Positions 1 through 5,007 of a DNA stretch of 13,060 nucleotides are shown here, one piece after another. The notes beneath the pieces are model-generated. The model ran no database searches. It had not been told where the DNA came from and saw nothing but the letters and a program-made list of their open reading frames with translations. The stretch is from an uncultured Clostridia bacterium. Lineage in GTDB: Bacteria > Bacillota_A > Clostridia > Christensenellales > Aristaeellaceae. The stretch covers positions 1 to 13,060 of the forward strand of contig CAMVDI010000030.1 in NCBI GenBank assembly GCA_947166205.1. The letters are read 5' to 3'. A program made the translations under genes and the position numbers. The first letter of the stretch is position 1. Each line of letters starts with the position of its first letter.

Positions 1-249
1 GGGCAAGAATCGTTTTCGCTCCTCAGGCTACCGTCGGCAGTCCTCTTAGGAGGCGACCGCTCTATCCTGCTGAGCTACGGAACCTTGTTCTCGAAAGTCC
101 TTTTCTTCAAGGCTTTCGAGGTTTCGGTGATTGCTCACCGTGATGCTTGGGAGTGGTTTTTGCTAATCGGGAAGGTCGGTTTCCAATCAGCTTTTCCGCT
201 CTGTCCTGCTGATCCGCGGGCGCAAGTCCCTGCCTTCCGGCAGGGAGCG
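1..249 (-). ncRNA. Candidate structured non-coding RNA, extends past the window edge
   Basis: This is the stretch transcribed leftward from the perfect promoter at 256-284. Seen in the sequence, as RNA from the minus strand: a 7-bp hairpin with a GGAA tetraloop (228-245); a 6-bp hairpin with a GCAA tetraloop (125-140); a 12-bp hairpin with one bulge (90-120); and two copies of a tRNA D-arm-like segment (196-212 and 57-73) that match at 16 of 17 bases. The segment ends in a canonical tRNA-Arg 5' half. GNRA-type loops and long stems without a coding frame point to a folded RNA. I do not recognise the family. Options are a tRNA transcript with an unusual long leader, an intron-bearing tRNA, or a large ornate RNA; ROOL and GOLLD are known to occur near tRNA genes, but I cannot match either. 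Confidence 0.45.
45..84 (-). other. 5' half of a tRNA-Arg(CCT)-like gene lacking a normal 3' half
   Basis: On the minus strand from 84, the sequence follows the tRNA plan position by position. There is a 7-base acceptor strand GGTTCCG, then TA, a D stem GCTC/GAGC enclosing AGCAGGATA, a linker G, a 5-base anticodon strand GTCGC, and the loop CTCCTAA with anticodon CCT (48-50), which reads AGG (Arg). After that the pattern fails. The expected anticodon-stem partner GCGAC, the T-arm GTTCGAAT motif and an acceptor partner CGGAACC are all absent between 44 and 1. It could be a tRNA interrupted just after the anticodon loop (intron or integration), a truncated remnant, or a tRNA-mimicking domain of a larger RNA. 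The missing part may lie beyond base 1. Confidence 0.4.
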
Positions 250-255
250 ACATCG

Positions 256-284
256 ATTATACCCATGTGGAATCACGTTGTCAA
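256..284 (-). promoter_or_regulatory. Consensus sigma-70 promoter driving the leftward RNA region
   Basis: Read on the minus strand, a perfect -35 TTGACA (279-284) is followed by a 17-base spacer (262-278) and a perfect -10 TATAAT (256-261). The predicted transcription start is near 249. No credible ORF begins downstream on that strand. The next recognisable element is the hairpin-rich segment at 1-249, so this promoter most likely serves a stable RNA. It lies on the same strand as trpS, about 200 bases beyond its stop, and is well placed to be independent of it. An exact match to both hexamers with ideal spacing is typical of rRNA, tRNA and other highly expressed non-coding RNA genes. Confidence 0.8.
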
Positions 285-387
285 TTCAATTTCTGATTCC
301 GTCTTCCTTTTCTCCTGTTCCGCGTTTCGTCCGGCGGCGCTCTTTTCAGGATTCAGTCTGCAGGCACTTCCATTCCGGATTCCGCCC

Positions 388-418
388 GCCGGACGGTTCC
401 GGTCCCGTACCGTCCGGC
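388..418. repeat. Perfect 10-bp inverted repeat downstream of trpS
   Basis: The arms gccggacggt (388-397) and accgtccggc (409-418) are perfect complements around an 11-base loop. It lies about 70 bases past the trpS stop in the otherwise empty 285-487 interval. It could act as a hairpin terminator or 3' RNA stabiliser for the thrH-trpS transcript. However, no T-run follows on the minus strand, so it is not a classical intrinsic terminator. Nothing else in 285-487 looks coding; the interval has several scattered gattccg-type words. Confidence 0.5.
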
Positions 419-487
419 ATGACTCGATTCCGGTTCCGCAGGGCTCACTTTGATTCCGCACGGCCTGTTTCGCGCCCCGGGATCCTC

Positions 488-1507
488 TTACTTCAGGCTG
501 CGGGGAGCGAAGCCGACCTTCTTCTGTACCTTGCGCAGCGTTTTCGTCGCCAGCGCTCCGGCTCTTTCGGCGCGGGAAAGCAGCGTGTCCAGCAGATACT
601 GCTTGTCGGCGATCAGCCGCTTGTATTCCGCCTGCAGCGGTTCCAGCGCGGCGATCACGGCATCGGAAGTCCGGTTCTTCAGGTCCCCGTATCCCTTCCC
701 GGCCATCTCAGCGCAGATCTGCTCCATGTCTTCCCCGGTCAGGGAGCTGATGATCCCCAGCAGGTTGCTGACGCCGGGCTTGTTTTCCGGATCGAACCGG
801 ATCTCGCCGTCGGAGTCCGTAACAGCCCGCCTGATCTTCCGGCGGACCGTGTCCGGGTCGTCCAGCAGGGAGATGAAGCATTCCTCCGGATCGCTCTTGC
901 TCATCTTTCGGGTCGGATCCTGAAGGCTCATGACTCTGCCCCCGACCTTGGTGATCAGGGGTTCCGGAACGGTGAACACGTCGCCGTATACCCCATTGAA
1001 CCGCTGGGCGATGTCCCGGGTGATCTCCAGATGCTGTTTCTGATCCGCTCCGACGGGCACGGCGTCCGTCTGGTACAGCAGGATATCCGCAGCCATCAGC
1101 ACGGGATAGGTGAACAGGCCGGCATTGATATTGTCGGCGTGCTTCGCGGACTTGTCCTTGAACTGAGTCATCCGCTGCAGCTCGCCCATATAGGTGAAGC
1201 AGTTCAGGATCCAGGCCAGCTCCGCGTGTGCGCTCACATGGCTCTGGCAGTAGATGATGCACTTCTCGGGATCCAGCCCGCTGGCCAGATAAATCGCGGC
1301 CAGCTCCAGGCAGCGGCGCCGGAGGTCGGCGGGCGTCTGTCGAACGGTGATCGCGTGCTCATCCACCACGCAGTAGATGCAGTCATACTGATCCTGCAGC
1401 TCCGGAAAATGCCGCAGGGCGCCGATGTAGTTGCCGATGGTCAGGGTTCCGCTGGGCTGAATGCCTGAGAAAATCCGTTTTTTGGGCGTCGGATTCTGTT
1501 CCGCCAT
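488..1507 (-). CDS. trpS: Tryptophan--tRNA ligase (TrpRS)
   Basis: A cytoplasmic class I aminoacyl-tRNA synthetase that charges tRNA-Trp with tryptophan using ATP. The 339-residue product has the usual length for bacterial TrpRS. Seen: SGIQPSG at 14-20, leading into the HIGH-type signature TIGN (23-26); the conserved YPVLMAADILLY region (134-145) of the tryptophan pocket; the VGADQKQHLE stretch (152-161); and an intact KMSKS loop (201-205). I chose the ATG at 1507 because AAAGGAG lies 9 bases upstream and because translation then starts close to the conserved core. An in-frame ATG at 1555 would overlap thrH and add 16 non-conserved residues. It follows thrH by 44 bases on the same strand and is probably co-transcribed with it. 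No T-box-like leader is visible in front of trpS itself. Confidence 0.97.
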   Translation of the reverse strand: MAEQNPTPKKRIFSGIQPSGTLTIGNYIGALRHFPELQDQYDCIYCVVDEHAITVRQTPADLRRRCLELAAIYLASGLDPEKCIIYCQSHVSAHAELAWILNCFTYMGELQRMTQFKDKSAKHADNINAGLFTYPVLMAADILLYQTDAVPVGADQKQHLEITRDIAQRFNGVYGDVFTVPEPLITKVGGRVMSLQDPTRKMSKSDPEECFISLLDDPDTVRRKIRRAVTDSDGEIRFDPENKPGVSNLLGIISSLTGEDMEQICAEMAGKGYGDLKNRTSDAVIAALEPLQAEYKRLIADKQYLLDTLLSRAERAGALATKTLRKVQKKVGFAPRSLK

Positions 1508-1551
1508 GATAACCGTCTCCTTTGCGTGTGAAATAACGTCCGTTTCCCCGC

Positions 1552-2151
1552 TCACAGGGCCTTTTCGATCGCGGCCAGCAGGTCGCTGTATTCCTCAAAG
1601 GCGGGCAGCTCGGGATGATCCTTCCGGATCTGCTCCGTGGACCGGAACAGGAATCCGGCCTTGCTGGCCTGGATCATGGCCAGATCGTTGAAACTGTCGC
1701 CCGCGGCGATCGTCTCAAACCCGATGGACTGGAGCGCCTTGACCGTGGTCAGCTTGCTCTTTTCGCAGCGCATGCGGAACCCCGTCACTTCCCCGCTCTC
1801 CGCCACCTCCAGCTCGTTGCAGAAAAGCGTGGGCCAGCCCAGCTTTTTCATCAGCGGCGAGGCAAACTGCGTGAAGGTGTCGCTGAGGATCAGCACCTGG
1901 GTTTCCGCCCGCAGAGCGTCCAGAAATTCCCGGGCGCCGGGCATGGGATCGATGCGGGCAATCACGTCCTGGATCTCCTTCAGACCCAGCCCGTGTTCCC
2001 GGAGAATATTCAGCCGGAAGTTCATCAGCTTGTGATAGTCCGGCTCATCCCGGGTGGTGCGCCGCAGCTCCGGAATCCCGGAAGCTTCGGAAAAAGCGAT
2101 CCAGATTTCCGGGACAAGAACGCCTTCCAGATCAAGGCATACGATGTTCAT
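1552..2151 (-). CDS. thrH: ThrH-type phosphoserine phosphatase/homoserine phosphotransferase
   Basis: A HAD-superfamily enzyme of 199 residues that closely follows the ThrH pattern described in Pseudomonas aeruginosa (about 205 residues). That enzyme removes phosphate from phosphoserine and can pass it to homoserine, linking serine and threonine synthesis. Seen: motif I as DLEGVLVPEIW (7-17), with Asp7 as nucleophile and Glu9 in place of the usual second Asp, which is typical of ThrH; motif II LSD (89-91); a conserved Lys region (131-138); and motif IV GDSFND (151-156). The start at 2151 is preceded by GGGGAGG about 10 bases upstream and begins directly at the family core; an upstream in-frame ATG at 2232 would add 27 unconserved residues. 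It is the first gene of a thrH-trpS operon. Which activity dominates here cannot be read from the sequence. Confidence 0.92.
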   Translation of the reverse strand: MNIVCLDLEGVLVPEIWIAFSEASGIPELRRTTRDEPDYHKLMNFRLNILREHGLGLKEIQDVIARIDPMPGAREFLDALRAETQVLILSDTFTQFASPLMKKLGWPTLFCNELEVAESGEVTGFRMRCEKSKLTTVKALQSIGFETIAAGDSFNDLAMIQASKAGFLFRSTEQIRKDHPELPAFEEYSDLLAAIEKAL

Positions 2152-2319
2152 CTGAACAATAACCTCCCCGCTGTGGCGGCCTTCCGCCACTGGATTCAGA
2201 CTGACTGCCGCCCCGGGGGCGGCACGCGTCAACTCCCGGGCCGCGGCCCGGCTTCCGTGTCCGGTCCCTGACCGTGTCTCCGCCCGCCGTGTCCGGTTTC
2301 AATATGACGCCTGTCAGAG
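2152..2319 (-). promoter_or_regulatory. Hairpin-rich 5' leader of thrH
   Basis: Between the predicted start site (about 2313) and the thrH ATG lie roughly 160 untranslated bases with three strong inverted repeats. These are a GC-only palindrome cgggccgcggcccg (2237-2250), a 9-bp-arm hairpin tgccgcccc/ggggcggca (2206-2224), and a 7-bp hairpin gtggcgg/ccgccac with a 4-base loop (2173-2190). The last one ends immediately upstream of the Shine-Dalgarno sequence. The word ccgtgtc also recurs three times (from 2255, 2272 and 2287). The length and folding potential suggest control of thrH translation or elongation, but I recognise no riboswitch class and see no T-run that would make an attenuator. 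Confidence 0.45.
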
Positions 2320-2349
2320 ATCATATCACGAAAGGCGTCGTCCGGTCAA
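2320..2349 (-). promoter_or_regulatory. Sigma-70 promoter of the thrH-trpS operon
   Basis: On the minus strand, -35 TTGACC (2344-2349), an 18-base spacer (2326-2343) and -10 TATGAT (2320-2325). Each hexamer matches the consensus at five of six positions. It points toward thrH. The opposite-strand promoter at 2374-2402 starts only 25 bases away, so the two are divergent and back to back, and a single bound regulator could affect both. Confidence 0.7.
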
Positions 2350-2373
2350 ACCAAAATCCGCTCTTCCCTCTTC

Positions 2374-2402
2374 TTGAATTCCCCCGGAAATCAATCTATA
2401 AT
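2374..2402 (+). promoter_or_regulatory. Sigma-70 promoter for the plus-strand gene cluster
   Basis: -35 TTGAAT (2374-2379), a 17-base spacer and a perfect -10 TATAAT (2397-2402). The predicted start site is near 2409. This placement matters for gene starts: an in-frame ATG at 2401 overlaps the -10 box, so it cannot be on the transcript from this promoter, which favours the later starts at 2483 and 2641. It is divergent from the thrH promoter. Confidence 0.7.
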
Positions 2403-2482
2403 GAAGAAAGACCTGCTGTTTCGCTGCCTGAAGAGAAGGCCCGGGCGGCCGCGCATGCGGCGTTCGGGATCCGGATGCCGGA

Positions 2483-2635
2483 ATGCCGGCTCCTGCGGAA
2501 GGCAGGATCTGCCATATTTGCGGCAGTGTGGGGAGCCCGATGCCGGAAGGCCGGTTTCCGCGGGAGACCTGGGCCGCCGCGTTTGCTTCGGCAGAAAGGA
2601 ATCTCCGGCGGAAGGCCGCCGCGAACGGGAGGTGA
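2483..2635 (+). CDS. Possible 50-residue protein with a CxxC motif
   Basis: A short frame running from an ATG at 2483 to a TGA at 2633-2635. The product would be 50 residues: a CHIC motif near residues 10-13, an aromatic/acidic middle (FPRETW), and a basic, alanine-rich helical C-terminus. Its stop lies inside the Shine-Dalgarno region of the next gene (TTG at 2641), which would allow translational coupling. The Shine-Dalgarno for this ATG is poor, and one CxxC alone is only half of a zinc knuckle. It may be a real small protein, or an N-terminal part separated from the downstream gene by a frameshift. The competing frame through the same bases is arginine- and glycine-rich and less protein-like. 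Confidence 0.3.
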   Translation: MPAPAEGRICHICGSVGSPMPEGRFPRETWAAAFASAERNLRRKAAANGR

Positions 2636-2640
2636 GGGCT

Positions 2641-3111
2641 TTGCCGGGCTGGACGAATCCCCTGCGGGCGGAGCTCCGTTCCCTGCTGGAAAAGGTGCCC
2701 GTATCCCGCCCCCCGGCGCTGCGCCGCAGTCTGCTTCCGGACGCGCTTTTTTCCCTGGATCTCCCCCGCTGCGCTTCCCCGGAAACCTGCGAAGCCTTTC
2801 TGCGGGACGCGGAAGGCGCCGGATGGCGTGCCTTTCAGGCGGATGGCTGGATTCATCTCCGGAAAGCGGTCTCCGTCCTTCCGGCGGGTTTCTTCCCCGA
2901 TCCCCCCTCCGGCGAAGCCGCCGCGCTTCTGTCCCTGCTGGCCAGGCATCCCGGTTCCTCGGACCCGTCCCGTGAGGTGATCCTGCTGATGAAGGCCCGG
3001 GAGGAGGGGGATTCCGCCCTGGAATCCGCCTGCCGCGGGCTGCACGGGGATCTGGCCCGCCGTCTCCGGCGGAAGGAAGCCTTCCCCGCCCTTTTCGTTT
3101 CCGATCATTGA
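2641..3111 (+). CDS. Unrecognised soluble protein
   Basis: A 156-residue product with no membrane segment or signal peptide. I do not recognise a family. I placed the start at TTG 2641 because GGAGG sits 8 bases upstream and residues after it become leucine-rich and helical, with recurring PxxLR and LLxLLA patterns (for example ALLSLLARH near 115-123). The same frame is open back to 2374 and offers ATGs at 2374, 2401 and 2455. However, the 2374-2402 promoter overlaps the first two, and the added residues are arginine-, glycine- and cysteine-rich, so the longer form is less likely. It lies about 96 bases upstream of the metallo-beta-lactamase-fold gene, on the same strand and probably the same transcript. 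Confidence 0.55.
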   Translation: MPGWTNPLRAELRSLLEKVPVSRPPALRRSLLPDALFSLDLPRCASPETCEAFLRDAEGAGWRAFQADGWIHLRKAVSVLPAGFFPDPPSGEAAALLSLLARHPGSSDPSREVILLMKAREEGDSALESACRGLHGDLARRLRRKEAFPALFVSDH

Positions 3112-3168
3112 CGGATTTCATCCGGACCGCGGATCCCGCCGCTCCGGGCGGCATCAGTCCGGAATCCT

Positions 3169-3187
3169 ATGGCGGCATACCCGCCAT
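3169..3187 (+). promoter_or_regulatory. Hairpin just upstream of the MBL-fold gene's ribosome binding site
   Basis: The arms atggcgg (3169-3175) and ccgccat (3181-3187) are perfectly complementary around a 5-base loop. They end only four bases before the AAGGAGG Shine-Dalgarno sequence. This could be a processing or stability element between the two genes, or a weak translation control element. No T-run follows, so it is not an intrinsic terminator. Confidence 0.35.
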
Positions 3188-3207
3188 GACAAGGAGGTTG
3201 ACGCTTC

Positions 3208-3846
3208 ATGCTGATTCAGCACATCGGACACGCGGAGTTTCTGCTGACCCTGGAGAGCGGTTTCCGGATCGTGACGGATCCCTACGACGCCTCTGTGGGT
3301 TATCCGGTTCAGCCTGTGGAGGCTGACGGGGTGCTGGTCTCCCATCATCATCACGACCACGACGCTGTGGAGAATGTCTCCGGCCATCCCCAGATCATCG
3401 ATTACGCCGGGATCCATACCTTCGCGCCGGACGTCCGGGTCACGGGGATTCCCGCGGATCATGACGACGCCGGCGGTTCCCTCCGGGGGCGGACGCTGCT
3501 TTTCCTGCTGGAGGCGGAAAAACTGCGCGTTGTCCATCTGGGGGATCTTGGCTGCCTGCTGGACGCGGATCAGCTGGAAGCGCTGGGCCAGACCGATGTG
3601 CTGATGATCCCCGTGGGCGGGCATTTCACCCTGGACGCGGCGCAGGCCCTGGAGGTGGTCCGCCAGCTGGATCCCCGGATCATCATCCCCATGCATTACC
3701 GCACGGAGTATAACGCGGACTGGCCCATCCGTCCCGCGGAGGATTTCCTGAAGCTCTTTGATCCCGCCTCCGTCCTGCGGGGCGGCCAGGCTCTCCGGGT
3801 TACAAAGGAGGATCTGAACTGCCACCCGCGGGTGGTTCTGCTCTGA
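3208..3846 (+). CDS. UlaG-like metallo-beta-lactamase-fold hydrolase
   Basis: A 212-residue cytoplasmic protein of the metal-dependent MBL-fold group that includes UlaG (COG2220-type). Seen: an N-terminal beta start with GHAEFLL (7-13); the metal site SHHHHDHD (45-52), containing the HxHxDH signature at His47-His51; a further His85; HLGD (110-113), supplying the next metal ligands; PVGGHFTLD (135-143); and PMHY (161-164) with the last ligand His163. All expected ligands are present, so it should be an active hydrolase, but the substrate cannot be inferred from this broad group. AAGGAGG precedes the ATG by about 10 bases. It is followed by a zinc-dependent PLC-like gene, so two metallohydrolases stand side by side. 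Confidence 0.88.
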   Translation: MLIQHIGHAEFLLTLESGFRIVTDPYDASVGYPVQPVEADGVLVSHHHHDHDAVENVSGHPQIIDYAGIHTFAPDVRVTGIPADHDDAGGSLRGRTLLFLLEAEKLRVVHLGDLGCLLDADQLEALGQTDVLMIPVGGHFTLDAAQALEVVRQLDPRIIIPMHYRTEYNADWPIRPAEDFLKLFDPASVLRGGQALRVTKEDLNCHPRVVLL

Positions 3847-3901
3847 CATCTTCCCGCGGATTCCGGGCTTCCGGAAAGCCGCGCCCATCTCCCCGAGGGC
3901 C

Positions 3902-3958
3902 GATTCCGGCTTCCGCCGCCGTGCCTGCGGCTCACGGCCTGATTCCGGCTTTCGCCGC
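3902..3958 (+). repeat. Paired 18-bp direct repeat with an internal hairpin
   Basis: gattccggcttccgccgc at 3902-3919 recurs at 3941-3958 with one change (17 of 18). Between the copies, gccgtg (3918-3923) and cacggc (3933-3938) can pair. The element fills most of the 150-base gap between the MBL-fold gene and the PLC-like gene, which has no other visible content. Whether it stabilises RNA, partly terminates, or is neutral is unknown. Confidence 0.5.
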
Positions 3959-3996
3959 TGCCCCGCCAATGATTCATTCGGAGGAAACACTGCTCT

Positions 3997-4947
3997 ATGC
4001 CTGATATCGTCCAGCATCATGTCTTTGGTCTGGAGGTGAAGACCTCCCTTTCCCCGGAGATCCGGGATTATCTGGAGGATACGCCCTATACCTTCGCGCT
4101 CTTCGGGCCGGATCCCTGGTTCATGTATCAGCCCTGGAAGCGCCGTCAGGGCCGCGGGCGTTTCATGCATACCACCCGGACGGGGGATTTTCTGACCGCG
4201 CTGGCCCTTCAGGCCAGGGACGGCTCCGCCCCCCGGGAGCTTTTCTCCTATCTGACGGGTTTTCTCTGCCACTATGCCCTGGACTCCGCCGCCCATCCCT
4301 ATATCGTCTGGCAGACGACGGAGGTCTGGCCCACCAAAAGGGCCCATCAGGACATGGAGCACGCGCTGGATATCCTGCAGCTGCAGCGGGAGGGCGTCTG
4401 GGATACGCCCCATCCCGTGACGGACTGCCATTTTCCCCCGCTCACCCTGCCCGCCTCCATGGCGGACAGCCTGAACGCGGCGTATCAGGAAGTCTACGGA
4501 TGGAAGAACGCCCTTCCGGCGCTGAACCGCTGCTATGCCCGTTTCCGTCTTCTGTACCGCGTCATGGAGAAGCCCCGCTCCGTCCTGCACGGCCTGGCCT
4601 CCCTGATCCCCATTCCCCGGTTTCTCGCCTATTCCTACCGGAAATGCGGCTTCCTGCTCCGGGATGTGGAGAATCTGGCCCATCAGCCCTGGCATCAGGC
4701 CTATGCCCGGGATCTGACCTCTGAGGAGAGCTACCCGGATCTGGTTGAAAAGGCCAGGGCGGATGCGGTCCGGATGATCGGGGACTGCTATGCCTTCGCC
4801 CATGACCGGACCCTCACCGAGGAGGAGCTCCGCCGCAGTCTCGGCAGCCGCTCCTATCTCAGCGGTCTGGATACCTCGGATCCCCGGAATCTGCTGGTCC
4901 GCAGCCTTCGGCCTCCAAAGGAGAAAAGCCGGAAGGCCGACGGATAA
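3997..4947 (+). CDS. Zinc-dependent phospholipase C-like protein
   Basis: A 316-residue protein that matches the zinc-dependent phospholipase C fold family (Zn_dep_PLPC type), which is mainly helical and binds three zinc ions. Seen in the N-terminal 130 residues: His7/His8, GPDPW with Asp39, MHTT with His58 followed by Asp64, FLCHYALDSAAHPY with His92, Asp96 and His100, and RAHQDMEHALD with His117, Glu121 and His122. This spacing of His/Asp/Glu is the family's metal-binding pattern. There is no signal peptide, unlike secreted clostridial PLC toxins, so it is probably an intracellular enzyme of unknown substrate rather than a toxin. The C-terminal half (about 150-316) is helical, with a basic tail. 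GGAGG lies 12 bases before the ATG, somewhat far. The stop codon lies inside a tandem repeat. Confidence 0.82.
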   Translation: MPDIVQHHVFGLEVKTSLSPEIRDYLEDTPYTFALFGPDPWFMYQPWKRRQGRGRFMHTTRTGDFLTALALQARDGSAPRELFSYLTGFLCHYALDSAAHPYIVWQTTEVWPTKRAHQDMEHALDILQLQREGVWDTPHPVTDCHFPPLTLPASMADSLNAAYQEVYGWKNALPALNRCYARFRLLYRVMEKPRSVLHGLASLIPIPRFLAYSYRKCGFLLRDVENLAHQPWHQAYARDLTSEESYPDLVEKARADAVRMIGDCYAFAHDRTLTEEELRRSLGSRSYLSGLDTSDPRNLLVRSLRPPKEKSRKADG

Positions 4948-4980
4948 AGGCGGATAAAGACGGATAAAGGCGGATAAAGC
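4941..4980 (+). repeat. Four tandem copies of a 10-bp unit across the PLC-like gene's stop
   Basis: The unit cggataaagN occurs four times in a row (4941, 4951, 4961, 4971), with only the tenth base varying. The first copy supplies the TAA stop of the PLC-like gene (4945-4947). Because 10 is not a multiple of three, the copies place a TAA in each reading frame, so readthrough in any frame stops here. It looks like replication slippage. It sits about 30 bases ahead of the MATE gene start. Confidence 0.9.
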
Positions 4981-5007
4981 TTCACGGAAGGACGCGGGAG
5001 AACAGCC

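Noticed and set aside
10..60. Group I intron splice site in the tRNA-Arg anticodon loop
   Set aside because: I could not find an internal guide giving the required U-G pair at the end of CCT within the visible bases. It is kept only as an open option because the rest of any intron would be outside the window.
85..453. 122-residue plus-strand frame over the promoter and RNA region
   Set aside because: There is no ribosome binding site and no recognisable domain. It covers the perfect minus-strand promoter and the hairpins, which explain the region better.
278..1468. Long plus-strand frame antisense to trpS
   Set aside because: It lies opposite a TrpRS with all family motifs. The predicted product has no recognisable domain. 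Long open antisense frames are expected in GC-rich DNA.
1508..1551. T-box or other tRNA-sensing leader for trpS
   Set aside because: The gap to thrH is only 44 bases and has no T-box sequence or antiterminator. The operon leader in front of thrH also lacks the T-box motif.
3997..4947. Secreted phospholipase C toxin
   Set aside because: There is no signal peptide, and the C-terminal half does not look like the beta-sandwich domain of clostridial alpha-toxin. Only the zinc-binding fold is shared.
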